Source: JACOMS01 sp964352785 (GTDB taxonomy: Bacteria; Pseudomonadota; Alphaproteobacteria; Caulobacterales; Maricaulaceae). Taken from it: a stretch of 64,000 nt of DNA. Location of the stretch: the NCBI GenBank assembly GCA_964352785.1, contig CAYGTI010000012.1, positions 22,283 to 86,282 of the forward strand, read 5' to 3'. The notes beneath the pieces are model-generated. The model made no database searches. It had not been told where the DNA came from and saw nothing but the letters and a program-made list of their open reading frames with translations. The translations under genes were made by a program, and so were the position numbers. Positions 42,651 through 51,281 of the stretch are shown in pieces. Position 1 is the stretch's first letter. The number at the start of each line of letters is the position of its first letter.

Positions 42651-43660
42651 TTAAAATAATCAAGAGATTCAGAACTGCATCCGCTGCCGATAAAAAATTG
42701 CATTGCTTTATCGAGAATTTTCGAGTGTAGACGGTCTTTGTTTTCTTCAAAAGCCCTCTTGTATATCCTAAAGTGCTTATACGATAAAGCTTGGTCAGGG
42801 TCGAGTGCCTGAACTTTCGGTGTCCAGCCCTTTAGCTTAAGGTCTTGCTCATTCACCTCAAATAAAGGCTTATATGCGGGTATCGGATATATATCTTTGA
42901 AAGTATCCCACTCTCTAAGCTTTCCCTTAAAGGCAGTATAAAGAGACTCCCAGTTTTTGCACATTGGCAGTACGTCCAAGTCGGCTATAAGGCTTTCAAT
43001 GTCGGCGGTCATAACGTCAAATCGATTTAAGTATGTTTTTGCTTGTAGAATTTCATGAAGCTCACCAAATCTAAGACGGTTTCTTTTGTATTCGTCATCT
43101 ATAATTCGGCTAAGTTCTGAAACTTCCGCGCTTAACGCGCTGATAGATTTGTCTTGGAGCGCGAATTTACCGTCCATAGTGCCATTTAGACGCTCTATTT
43201 TAGTTTCAAGCTGTTCAAGATCAGAAGTTTGCGCGGACGCGATCATAGCTTCCGAGAGACTTTTAATTGATACATCGCGCTCAACTTGAAAATCAATCAA
43301 ACGGTCTACTTTTCTTTCTAAATCCTCAATGGGTTTAGAGTAATCTAAGTTTGCCGTTGTGGTCACAGGTGTTTCGTCAGATGAAAGCGCCTCACCATTT
43401 TGCAAATTCATCAATAGAAGTTGGTTCTTTTTCCGTCGAAATGAGTAGTATTGACCGCAAAATGTCAAAACAATCAAAGTTGGAACACCAACGATGACCC
43501 AATATTCCCAGCTTACCGAAAAGACGGCATCCTTAATCACCTTCAAAATGGCCGCTGTAACCCCGCTACTCATGACCAGAACACCAAAGGCAGTCCATGC
43601 CTCCACCGTTTTGATATGAGGGTCTGCCCTCTTAAATATTCGCTTAATGATTCCAACCAT
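42647..43660 (-). CDS. IS passenger membrane protein with coiled coil (337 aa)
   Basis: This 337-residue protein has two membrane helices near the N terminus (about 22-43 and 53-70), a basic stop-transfer segment FRRKKNQ, then a long cytoplasmic helical region with heptad spacing (about 100-215: DLERKVDRLIDFQVERDVS and related) and a C-terminal mixed domain. I do not recognise a family. It starts 54 bp inside the right inverted repeat. Its cargo role is unknown; membrane anchoring with a coiled coil would also fit a defence or sensing protein, which is speculation. Confidence 0.75.
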   Translation of the reverse strand: MVGIIKRIFKRADPHIKTVEAWTAFGVLVMSSGVTAAILKVIKDAVFSVSWEYWVIVGVPTLIVLTFCGQYYSFRRKKNQLLLMNLQNGEALSSDETPVTTTANLDYSKPIEDLERKVDRLIDFQVERDVSIKSLSEAMIASAQTSDLEQLETKIERLNGTMDGKFALQDKSISALSAEVSELSRIIDDEYKRNRLRFGELHEILQAKTYLNRFDVMTADIESLIADLDVLPMCKNWESLYTAFKGKLREWDTFKDIYPIPAYKPLFEVNEQDLKLKGWTPKVQALDPDQALSYKHFRIYKRAFEENKDRLHSKILDKAMQFFIGSGCSSESLDYFN

Positions 43661-43714
43661 AGAAAAATGGTATATTTCATACTTTCCTCACATACGAGGA
43701 CTTTGTTGAAACGC

Positions 43715-43739
43715 TTCCTGCGTTTGCTACATAAGTCCG
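43715..43739. repeat. Right terminal inverted repeat of the IS
   Basis: This is the exact reverse complement of 40836-40860, followed directly by the second copy of the 8-bp target duplication. Confidence 0.95.
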
Positions 43740-44539
43740 CGGATGTGATTGCTGGTGCCGCCTAATGGGAAGGGCAAATTTAGCCGTTTTAAAAACGGTA
43801 GCCAAACCAAGAATAACGCCGCATATTCCAAAGCGAATTGACGGGTTAGCCAGTTCTGGTCTGCATTATAGTACATGAGTGGTGCTTGAACGACAGCCAA
43901 TGCCGGGTTCCCGCTTAAGGCATGGGCTGCGGCGCGCAGTTGTTGAGGATGCGGGCGATCCTCAGCGTCATAGACCGTAATAATGTCGCACCGGCAATGT
44001 GGTAAAGCGGCGTTGAGCGCGTTGGGCTTGGTGCGCGGGCCTGTGCCGTTTGTTACGAAAACCCGAAAATTTTGAGGGGTTACTTCCTGTGCGGCGGCAA
44101 TAGTGTCCTTATCATCAGGCTCGCAAATGATCACTTTATCCAAGCGTGATTCTGGATAGTCTATTTGGCCAACATGCTGTGCGAGACTCTCAATCATGTG
44201 GGCTTCTTTGTAGACTGGCAGTAAAACACTTATGAGCGGCAACTCAGAGGAAAGCGGACGGAGAGGTGAGGAAGGGAACGGGCTATATACGCAAGACCCC
44301 ATGCGTAGCGCGCAATAGGTTATAAATAAAAAGCTGAGCCACGATGAAAAAGATAATAAGAACTCTACAGGGCTGCGTATCAAGCCAGTCGCAAAAAGTA
44401 TTATAGACAATGCTATAAAGATCAAAAGCCATCTTGGGAGACTCTGGTCTTTTGCTGTCGAAAGACGTGCGCCTATGGGGGCGCTATTTTTCTGACCCTT
44501 TGTGTGTACGAATGAATTTTTTTCCGTTCCGTTTCGCAT
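43727..44539 (-). pseudogene. Glycosyltransferase family 2, N-terminal part truncated by the IS
   Basis: This 270-codon piece starts normally: two or three N-terminal membrane segments (about 36-80), then the GT2 domain with SVLLPVYKE, VIICEPDDKD and the metal-binding DAED (191-194), ending in GGTSNHI (260-266), where the IS begins at 43739. Four codons of IS sequence follow before a stop. It lacks the TED and QxxRW motifs that lie in the other piece (40227-40827), so it cannot be catalytic. Native sequence ends at 43740. It was probably an envelope or exopolysaccharide glycosyltransferase. Confidence 0.92.
43740..43747. repeat. Target-site duplication, right copy (CGGATGTG)
   Basis: Identical to 40828-40835 and directly next to the right inverted repeat. 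Keeping one copy and deleting the element rejoins the glycosyltransferase in frame. Confidence 0.95.
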
Positions 44540-44612
44540 AACTGCCTGCGTGTAGTATTATTAAGATCGCACTTTACGGGTGTTTTTATTAATAGATGTT
44601 TATCAGGCGTTT

Positions 44613-45032
44613 TTAAGTTTGAAAGTGAGGTAACGCTAAGTCTGTTATTTTTCGGCGAATGGCTGTTATTCCTGATACTGTATACGGCGCGCGGGGCTGA
44701 TATCCCCAAATAGGGCCGGGCCAAGCCGCGTCAGAGTAAAACCGAACAATATGATGTATGTGCAATTGAGGTGTCATATTTCCGAGAGCTGCAACATTGA
44801 GTTTCTCTCCATCAAAGGCCTGCATAATACCTGTGCCGAAAAGGCGGCTTTCCTGCCAAAGCTGCGCATAATCGTGAGGAGCCAAATCAATCGTATCGTG
44901 AATCTCCCGGCGCATTGGTACCAACACAAACCAAGGATAGGCGGAATCGTTGATTAGTAGAACTTTACAAAGCGGGAAATGGCCCATGTCTATGCCGTCG
45001 CGCTGTAAATCTGGATGAAGCTGAAACGTCAT
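44613..45032 (-). CDS. HIT domain protein
   Basis: This 139-residue nucleotide-binding protein of the histidine-triad superfamily has FVLVPMRREIHDTIDL, a NVAALGNMTPQLHIHHIVRF segment whose LHIHHI is the HIT triad region, and a PGPIWG loop. The triad is LHIHHI with H-x-H-H rather than H-x-H-x-H, so it is a less typical member, closer to the diadenosine-hydrolase-like group. The start at 45032 overlaps the queG stop by four bases (ATGA). Confidence 0.85.
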   Translation of the reverse strand: MTFQLHPDLQRDGIDMGHFPLCKVLLINDSAYPWFVLVPMRREIHDTIDLAPHDYAQLWQESRLFGTGIMQAFDGEKLNVAALGNMTPQLHIHHIVRFYSDAAWPGPIWGYQPRAPYTVSGITAIRRKITDLALPHFQT

Positions 45033-46075
45033 AGTGAGGCCCTTAAAAGTTTTTGCTGCGCCCATTCTGCGGCGTCTTTGACCACGGGGTTGGGGGAGGA
45101 GAGGTGCGGCCTTATCGCAAAGGCTAAATCCGCTTGTGCGCTATTGCCAATTGCGTAGAGCACATTGCGTATGAATTGATCATGTCCAATCCGTTTTATG
45201 GGTGACCCTGCGAATATCTTGCGAAAAGCTTTATCATCTAAGGCGGCCAAATCTGCGAGCTTGGGCGCGCCTAGATCTGGGCACGCCTTGAGCTTTATCT
45301 CTTGGGCGTCTTGCGCAAACTTGTTCCAAGGGCAGACGGCAAGGCAATCATCGCAGCCATAAATTCTATTCCCCATTTTTTCCCGCAAAGTCAGATCAAC
45401 CGGGCCTTTGTGCTCAATCGTAAGGTAAGAAATGCAGCGCCTTGCATCAATTTGGTAAGGCGCAGGAAAAGCCTGCGTTGGGCAAATGTCCAAACAGGCG
45501 CGGCAAGAACCGCAATGATCAATTTCGGTCGGTGTTGGACTTAAATCTGCGGCGCTCAGGATTGTGCCCAGAAACAACCATGATCCGTAGTCTTGGCTGA
45601 CCAGGTTGGTATGTTTACCTTGCCAACCGAGGCCAGCTGCTTGTGCGAGGGGCTTTTCCATCAAGGGCGCTGTGTCGACAAATACTTTTACGTCTGCGCC
45701 TGTATCGCGCGCGATCAGGCCTGCTAATTCTTTGAGTCGGCCTTTAATGACGCCGTGATAGTCTTTATTTCGCGCATAAGCGGATATCGTCCCAGCGTCG
45801 GTGATTTCAAGTGTCGCGAGTGGGTCGCTGTCCGGCCCGTAGTTTAAGCCCAGTATGATCGCCGACTTAGCGTCAGCCCATAGCGCTTTTGGATGTCTTC
45901 GGCGATTTTGCATGTCGGCCATCCACTGCATAGAGCCATGATAATTTTGCCTGATGTAAGCCTCAAGGTTTTCGCCGTGATGTTGACTAAACGTATTTAG
46001 GCTTGCCACGAAAGGCTTTGTAAAACCCAAATGCTCAGCGCGTTGCAGAACATCTTGGGATAGCGCCGCTCTCAT
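45029..46075 (-). CDS. queG: Epoxyqueuosine reductase QueG
   Basis: This 348-residue cobalamin-dependent iron-sulfur enzyme performs the last step of queuosine tRNA modification. It has two 4Fe-4S clusters, seen as CGSCRACLDICPTQAF and CDDCLAVCPWNKF, and the conserved N-terminal segment YHGSMQWM. It is followed by a HIT gene by a four-base overlap and starts three bases after a GST-like gene on the same strand. Confidence 0.96.
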   Translation of the reverse strand: MRAALSQDVLQRAEHLGFTKPFVASLNTFSQHHGENLEAYIRQNYHGSMQWMADMQNRRRHPKALWADAKSAIILGLNYGPDSDPLATLEITDAGTISAYARNKDYHGVIKGRLKELAGLIARDTGADVKVFVDTAPLMEKPLAQAAGLGWQGKHTNLVSQDYGSWLFLGTILSAADLSPTPTEIDHCGSCRACLDICPTQAFPAPYQIDARRCISYLTIEHKGPVDLTLREKMGNRIYGCDDCLAVCPWNKFAQDAQEIKLKACPDLGAPKLADLAALDDKAFRKIFAGSPIKRIGHDQFIRNVLYAIGNSAQADLAFAIRPHLSSPNPVVKDAAEWAQQKLLRASL

Positions 46076-46078
46076 AGT

Positions 46079-46756
46079 TTAGAAGTCCAAATCGGCATAA
46101 TAGGGCGGCGGGGTAAGCCCGGGTAGACGGTCGACAAGGAGCGGCCGAAAACTTGGCCGACATTTGAGTTTTTGATACCAGTTTTTTAAAACGGGACGTG
46201 TTTTCCACGGAATTTCTCCGATAAAATCGAGGCAAGATATGTGTGCGCCGGCGGCTATATCTGCGAGGCTAAACTGGGGGCCTGCCAGCCAAGCATTTTT
46301 TTCTAAAAGCCATGTGAGGTAATCAAGATGGAAGGCTAAATGTTCGCGTCCTGTGCGAAGAACAGACGGGTCCGGTGCCCCTCCGCCCGTTAGGCTTTTT
46401 TCGATACGCTCATGCATCAGGTACGCATTGACTTCGTCTTGGAACTTGACGTCAAACCATGCGCAAATACGGCGTGCCTCAGCTCGCTCAGCAATATCTT
46501 CGGACAACAAAGGATAGCGAGATGAGCCCTCATGGGCATATTCGCAAATGGCGCGAACGCCAGCAATAATGACTTTGCCGCCTGGCGCGATATCCACCAA
46601 GGCTGGAGGTGTGCCTTCAAGGCATATCTCTACAAACGCGCTCTCAGGTTCCCAAGGACTGACAGCGGCGAGCTTGAATTTTAATTTCTTCTCGGTCAGA
46701 GCAATCCGGGCTTGTCGGGACTGCGGATCAAGGGGCCAATGATAGAGTGTACGCAT
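46079..46756 (-). CDS. Glutathione S-transferase family protein
   Basis: This 225-residue protein has a thioredoxin-like N-terminal domain (LYHWPLDPQSRQARIAL, where Ser replaces the usual catalytic position) and a GTPPALVD cis-proline turn, then an all-helical C-terminal domain with WLAGPQFSLADIAAG, the GST N-capping box. The substrate is unknown. It lies three bases before queG and is probably co-transcribed. Confidence 0.85.
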   Translation of the reverse strand: MRTLYHWPLDPQSRQARIALTEKKLKFKLAAVSPWEPESAFVEICLEGTPPALVDIAPGGKVIIAGVRAICEYAHEGSSRYPLLSEDIAERAEARRICAWFDVKFQDEVNAYLMHERIEKSLTGGGAPDPSVLRTGREHLAFHLDYLTWLLEKNAWLAGPQFSLADIAAGAHISCLDFIGEIPWKTRPVLKNWYQKLKCRPSFRPLLVDRLPGLTPPPYYADLDF

Positions 46757-46814
46757 AGCGTGCTTTTAAGCGCGGCGCGTAACGAAAAGGTAAATGAAAC
46801 CTTTAAGAACGAGA

Positions 46815-47798
46815 TTAAATATCCGTTCTGAAACGCGCATTCCCGTGAGTTTCGTGGCAGCCTATGGGGTGAGGGTGAATCAAAATATCAGCAGCGCGGT
46901 AAGCTTCCATGAGTCTTTTTTCCGCCGACAAAACAATATCATGCGCTTCGGCTAATGAGAGAGTTTTATCCATATCAACACGCATCTGTATGTGAATATG
47001 CGGGCCAGAGGCGCGGGTGCGCAGGTCATGAACAGCGAGTATTGCGCTGTCTTGCGTGGCCAGCCGCAAAATCAAATCACGCTCGGCGGCGGGTAGTTCT
47101 TGGTCCAGCAATTGGGCCCAAGCTAGCCGCGCGACTTTGAACGCTGTCCATAATAACCAGAGTGCCAGCAGGGCGCCCACCAGAGCGTCAGCACGTATAA
47201 AGGATGTGGTTGTTGATACAATAATACCCAAAATAACAAATACATTGGCGATCATATCGGCAATATAGTGGGCGCGGTCACCCCGTACGGCAATTGAGCC
47301 TGTCGCGCGGATCGCCCATGTTTGTGCAATCAAAAGCCAAATAGTAAGGGCAATAAACAAAACCATAGCCCATATGGCTGCCGCGCTTTCCATAACGGGC
47401 TGCGGATTTGCAAAACGCCCATAGGCTTCTTCTAGGAGGTGAAAGGCGGCAAAAACGATCAGGCAAACTTGAAACACGGCGGAAAAGCTCTCGGCCTTCC
47501 CGCGCCCAAAGCGGTAGTTGCCGTCTGGCGGGCGCGCGGCGTAACGCACAGCAATAAAGCTCGAGGTTGCTGCAAATAGGTCGAGTGAAGAATGAACAAG
47601 TGATGATAATATTCCAACCGAATGAGTTTCTTGCCAGATAAAGAGTTTGCCGCTCGCAAAAAACAGCCCAATAATAACAGCAAGCGCAGTAATACGCCGT
47701 GTGATTTTCGCAGACTGATCTGGACGCAAGCGCCCTGGCCGGCCCCGCATGTCTGGCTTTTGATAGTCCACGTCTGATATTATCGGTTCTTGTGTCAT
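46815..47798 (-). CDS. Cation diffusion facilitator (CDF) metal efflux protein
   Basis: This 327-residue inner-membrane antiporter has about six spans and a cytoplasmic C-terminal domain. The transport-site motifs are HSSLD in TM2 and HYIAD in TM5, i.e. an HD-HD site, which in the family usually means zinc (or cadmium) rather than iron. The C-terminal half contains HDLRTRASGPHIHIQMRVDM and ILIHPHP, which form the dimer metal site. Confidence 0.93.
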   Translation of the reverse strand: MTQEPIISDVDYQKPDMRGRPGRLRPDQSAKITRRITALAVIIGLFFASGKLFIWQETHSVGILSSLVHSSLDLFAATSSFIAVRYAARPPDGNYRFGRGKAESFSAVFQVCLIVFAAFHLLEEAYGRFANPQPVMESAAAIWAMVLFIALTIWLLIAQTWAIRATGSIAVRGDRAHYIADMIANVFVILGIIVSTTTSFIRADALVGALLALWLLWTAFKVARLAWAQLLDQELPAAERDLILRLATQDSAILAVHDLRTRASGPHIHIQMRVDMDKTLSLAEAHDIVLSAEKRLMEAYRAADILIHPHPIGCHETHGNARFRTDI

Positions 47799-47882
47799 GT
47801 CATATCATTACAAAATTCGCGGCGTTATAGCATAACTTTTGATGATGAATAGGCAAAACACGCAGATTGGTCTGTGCTTATA

Positions 47883-49031
47883 TTAACGCCACACTTCCAT
47901 ATAGTTCAGGCGCTCGACTCGCCTCTGCGTGCGTAAATCAAGTATGTCTAAGAGGTTTGTTTTGTCAAAAACCGATCGGATAGCGGCTTTGTCCGCCTGC
48001 GGGCTTTGGTCGTAGTGATCCTGCAACCGTTGAAGCAGGTAAAACCTGTAAGGTAGCACAGCGGTTTTGAGCAGAAGACCTCGCCACATAAATTCGGCAA
48101 AGCCTATGCTACGCTCAGAAGGTGATTTTAATCCGTTTGTCATCGTTGCGATGTCTGGCCTTGCGTCTAGCCACTGGTTAGCATGACTGATATGTGCTCG
48201 GAGCTCCGGTAAATAATCGACTGCAATAAAGCGCATCAAGTTTTTCAAAGTCTCAGGCGGTGTTTTAAATAAAGCCTTTGAGGCACCTTTCAAGGCATGC
48301 TCATCGCGCGACTCGCTTCTATTCATGCGCTCAGTCCATGTGAAAACGCGCGGCGCAGTTGTTTTCATGATCATAGAGGGGCGAGGATCACGGCTTAGAT
48401 GTGCATAAAGCCCGTTAAATAGTCCGTAATCACCAAGTGTTGGGTGCCCGCCGAGTAGATAATATGTTGTTTTGAAATGCGCCTGAAGAAGATTAAGCAC
48501 TTCAGCATAGCTGGTCTCAATCGCTTCGAATGTGTCGGGGGTCACGCCAAAGGCTGCGCCCGCCATGCGCATGCGCCCACTGCTTTGGTCAAATGCTGCG
48601 CTCTGCTGCTTGACTGTCAGGCCTTCTGGGAAGGCCTCAGCAAAATTATGCTTTATAAAAGCAAGGTTTTCCGCATCAAAGTTCCATCGGTAATGCATGG
48701 CGTGGCGAAGGAGTCCTTCTCCGCCAAACAGTTCAAAAACATAAGAGATAGCTCGCATGACGGCATCGTCAGGGTATAAAGAATGTTGACTGAACCCGCG
48801 GGCCTCAAATGTATCCAGAATGTCTGTTCCGTCCTGTAAAATTTCGCCGCCGGGCGTCACGACGACTGGAATTATCCACCGCCCGACTGCGGGGATGATT
48901 GTCTTTGTGAATTCAGGGTGCCCCGCGCCGCGCTCACCAAAATCAATATTATTGAGCCGCATGTAGGCGCGTACTTTCCCTGTATAGAGCGAGGCTGACA
49001 TGCCATAAAGAATGTACGGGTTTGACGGCAA
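47883..49031 (-). CDS. GST-fold protein with long C-terminal extension
   Basis: This 382-residue protein starts with a thioredoxin-like domain (YILYGMSASLYTGKVRAYM) and continues with a GST-like helical domain (YYLLGGHPTLGDYGLFNGLYAHLSRDP at about 190-217), then about 150 extra residues. It is longer than usual GSTs (about 220). The function and substrate are unknown. It stands alone, upstream of tRNA-Ser on the same strand. Confidence 0.75.
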   Translation of the reverse strand: MPSNPYILYGMSASLYTGKVRAYMRLNNIDFGERGAGHPEFTKTIIPAVGRWIIPVVVTPGGEILQDGTDILDTFEARGFSQHSLYPDDAVMRAISYVFELFGGEGLLRHAMHYRWNFDAENLAFIKHNFAEAFPEGLTVKQQSAAFDQSSGRMRMAGAAFGVTPDTFEAIETSYAEVLNLLQAHFKTTYYLLGGHPTLGDYGLFNGLYAHLSRDPRPSMIMKTTAPRVFTWTERMNRSESRDEHALKGASKALFKTPPETLKNLMRFIAVDYLPELRAHISHANQWLDARPDIATMTNGLKSPSERSIGFAEFMWRGLLLKTAVLPYRFYLLQRLQDHYDQSPQADKAAIRSVFDKTNLLDILDLRTQRRVERLNYMEVWR

Positions 49032-49236
49032 AATTTAAATCTTCGCAGTTTTCTTGGATGGAAACATTACCACTCTAACATTGCATTTTCATATTATCAA
49101 AGCCATATCGGCGCGCTTTAACTGTAAGCGTTACCACGTCTTTTAATTCTGATTGTCGGCTGTATGGCTTAGTGGCTCTAAAAATAGGGTCAGACACAAA
49201 TAATTAAAACAAATGTGAAAGCTTAAAAGCATTGGC

Positions 49237-49327
49237 TGGAGGTGAGGAAGAGATTCGAACTCTCGGTACGCTATTAACGCACACACGCTTTCCAAGCGTG
49301 CGCCTTAAACCACTCGGCCACCTCACC
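49237..49327 (-). tRNA. tRNA-Ser (GGA anticodon)
   Basis: On the minus strand the gene begins GGTGAGG (acceptor), has D-arm GCCGAGTGGTTTAAGGC, anticodon arm CACGC-TTGGAAA-GCGTG with anticodon GGA, a long variable arm typical of serine tRNA, the T-arm with TTCGAAT, and the closing acceptor strand CCTCACC, followed by T and an encoded CCA. Coordinates include CCA; the discriminator is at 49240. Its identity as class-II tRNA-Ser is clear. The discriminator base reads U73, whereas G73 is usual for bacterial serine tRNA. Confidence 0.95.
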
Positions 49328-49414
49328 AGCCAACTCTATGACGGCGCGATATAGAGTAATTTAAGATAAGCGCACGCTTTTTTTTAAAAGCTTACGGGCG
49401 TTTGCCCACGGGCT

Positions 49415-49446
49415 GTGCGCCTTAAACCACTCGGCCACCTGACCAG
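49415..49446 (-). pseudogene. Partial copy of the 5' half of tRNA-Ser
   Basis: The first 32 or so bases of the tRNA gene and its 5' flank recur 117 bp away with one mismatch (the fourth acceptor base, G to C). Acceptor 5' strand and D-arm are present; anticodon, variable and T-arms are not. It is therefore a decayed or partial duplicate, possibly a recombination scar. Confidence 0.8.
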
Positions 49447-49601
49447 TCAAAACCTGTGCCAAGCAAGCTTGGCAGCGCGTCCCTCTAGCACCGCCTTTGC
49501 GGCTTCGCAATGGCTTTATGCGTCGGAGTGAGGTTAGGCTAAAGAAAGCTCTTGGCCCCTTTCATGTCTATCTTTATAAGCTTCATGGGAGGAATGGATG
49601 G

Positions 49602-50729
49602 ATGGATAAAAAATTTACGCTTGGTGTTGAAGAAGAATATCTGATTGTCCGGCCCGAGACGCGAGCCGCTGCGTCAAACCCATCTCCTCATTTTTTCAAA
49701 GCTTGCAAAGCCGCTATCGGCGATAGAGTGACGCCGGAATTTTTACGCTGCCAGATTGAAGTCGCAACAGGCGTTTGCGAAACTGTCGCCGATGTGCGTA
49801 GCGAAATCGCCGATATGCGCGGAACTCTAGCGAGGATTGCCGTTGATCATGATTTGGCCCTAATGGCAGCCTCCACCCATCCGTTCACGACGTGGACGCG
49901 GCAAAAACCTACCAAGGGCGAGCGCTACGTTCAGCTGGATGCTGACCTGCAAGGCGCGATCCGGCGTATGATGATCTGCGGTATGCATGTGCATATTGGC
50001 TTGCTGGATGAAAATCTACGGATCGATGTGATGAACCAAATGCGGTATTTCCTGCCGCATATGCTTGCGCTCTCTACGTCTTCGCCGTTCTGGGAAGGCA
50101 AACAAATGGGCATGAAATCGTACCGCTTGTCTGTCTTTGACGGCATGCCGCGCACGGGTATACCCGAAGAGATTGCTTCTTATGCTGATTATCAGCGCCT
50201 CATTAGCGTCGTGATTGATGCGGGCGTGATTGAGGACGCGAGTAAGATTTGGTGGGATATCCGCCCCAGTGTCAATTTCCCTACTGTTGAAATGCGTATT
50301 TGCGATGTCTGCACCCGAATTGATGACGCTATGGCGATTACGGCGATTTACCAGTCTCTCGCCCATCGTATCGTCCGCTTTAAAAAGCAAAATATGAAAT
50401 GGCGTGTCTATCCCGCCTTTTTGATTGAGGAAAACCGCTGGCTGGCCCAACGCTTTGGCGTCCAAGGGGAATTGGTGGATCTTGGACGCGGCCTGTGTCG
50501 GGATTATTCTGTTTTGCTCGAAGAACTTATTGAGATGATTTCCGAAGACGCCGAGGCGCTTGGATGTTTGAAAGAGGTTCACCATGCCCGCGAAATTATC
50601 AAACGTGGATCTAGCGCCTGTAGCCAAGTTGCCACTTATGAGAAACACATAGAATCGGGCGCTCGCAAACCAGACGCCTTAAAGGCAGTTGTTGATCAGC
50701 TTATTGCGGAGACTGTGATGGGGCTTTAG
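49602..50729 (+). CDS. GCS2-type carboxylate-amine ligase (YbdK family)
   Basis: This 375-residue enzyme is related to glutamate-cysteine ligase 2. It has the GVEEEYL motif at the N terminus, an internal GMHVHIG and a WWDIRPSVNFPTVEMRICDV segment with metal-binding residues. YbdK-like proteins can ligate glutamate to cysteine weakly, with a true role often unknown. ATG 49602 is chosen because GGGAGGA precedes it; the frame is open back to 49497. The 3' end overlaps the DUF2147 gene on the other strand by 29 bp. Confidence 0.9.
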   Translation: MDKKFTLGVEEEYLIVRPETRAAASNPSPHFFKACKAAIGDRVTPEFLRCQIEVATGVCETVADVRSEIADMRGTLARIAVDHDLALMAASTHPFTTWTRQKPTKGERYVQLDADLQGAIRRMMICGMHVHIGLLDENLRIDVMNQMRYFLPHMLALSTSSPFWEGKQMGMKSYRLSVFDGMPRTGIPEEIASYADYQRLISVVIDAGVIEDASKIWWDIRPSVNFPTVEMRICDVCTRIDDAMAITAIYQSLAHRIVRFKKQNMKWRVYPAFLIEENRWLAQRFGVQGELVDLGRGLCRDYSVLLEELIEMISEDAEALGCLKEVHHAREIIKRGSSACSQVATYEKHIESGARKPDALKAVVDQLIAETVMGL

Positions 50730-51165
50730 CACTAGGATCATTTCCCAGTGTGACCGGAGTCCAAACCTGCCCTTGGCATATAGGCCCAATACAACCCTTT
50801 ACTTTTAGCGTACCGTTTTCGAGTAACTCCATTTTGGAGTTATAAGTTTTACCGCTCTCAGCGTCATATATTTTTCCTGAGATCCATTTTGCATTTTGGG
50901 CATTGAAGCCCCAAATAAGCGCGCTTCCCACGAGTGGACGATCACGCAAATTTGGATCAGGGTTTTTGTCATCTTTGGGTGAGGTGTCCGGTTCTGCATT
51001 TACCCAAGCGATTTTTCCACACGGGGTTGCGTTGCCGCAATCTATGATTTCAACAATGGCATTTCCCGACTGAACGACCCACACACCAGCCACGTCTACA
51101 CTTTCTGCGGCCTTGGCGGGGATTGCAGTGAGTCCAATTAAGGCCGTTATAAATTGACGATACAT
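50701..51165 (-). CDS. DUF2147 domain-containing exported protein
   Basis: This 154-residue protein has a Sec signal peptide (about 1-20, AKA-AE) and the DUF2147 pattern: VAGVWVVQSGNAIVEI, ALIWGFNAQNAKWISGKIYDAESGKTY and LKVKGCIGPICQGQVW. The domain is a small periplasmic beta-barrel of unknown role, often co-located with envelope functions. It ends inside the 3' end of the GCS2-type gene on the opposite strand. Confidence 0.88.
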   Translation of the reverse strand: MYRQFITALIGLTAIPAKAAESVDVAGVWVVQSGNAIVEIIDCGNATPCGKIAWVNAEPDTSPKDDKNPDPNLRDRPLVGSALIWGFNAQNAKWISGKIYDAESGKTYNSKMELLENGTLKVKGCIGPICQGQVWTPVTLGNDPSAKAPSQSPQ

Positions 51166-51281
51166 GTGAAAACCAAACGTAACTAAACGCTTCCTTTAGC
51201 AAAGGTAGCGGCATGATAGAAATTACAAAAAAGACAGTCTTACATCTTTGAATCTCTCAAAGAGCCGCTTAAGTAAGCCCC

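Larger units (their letters stand above)
40836..43739. mobile_element. IS1595-family insertion sequence with passenger genes (2,904 bp)
   Basis: The ends are defined by perfect 25-bp inverted repeats (40836-40860 and 43715-43739, beginning CGGACTTATGTAGC) and an 8-bp target duplication. It contains an IS1595-type DDE transposase on the minus strand and three other genes, two on the plus strand (40903-41364, 42429-42650) and one on the minus strand (42647-43660). It interrupts a GT2 gene. Perfect ends and duplication show that the insertion is recent. Passenger genes are known in some IS1595 members; these ones I do not recognise apart from DUF6471. Confidence 0.95.

Noticed and set aside
49402..49446. 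Second complete tRNA gene near tRNA-Ser
   Set aside because: Only the 5' part can be aligned; no anticodon arm, variable arm or T-arm follows.
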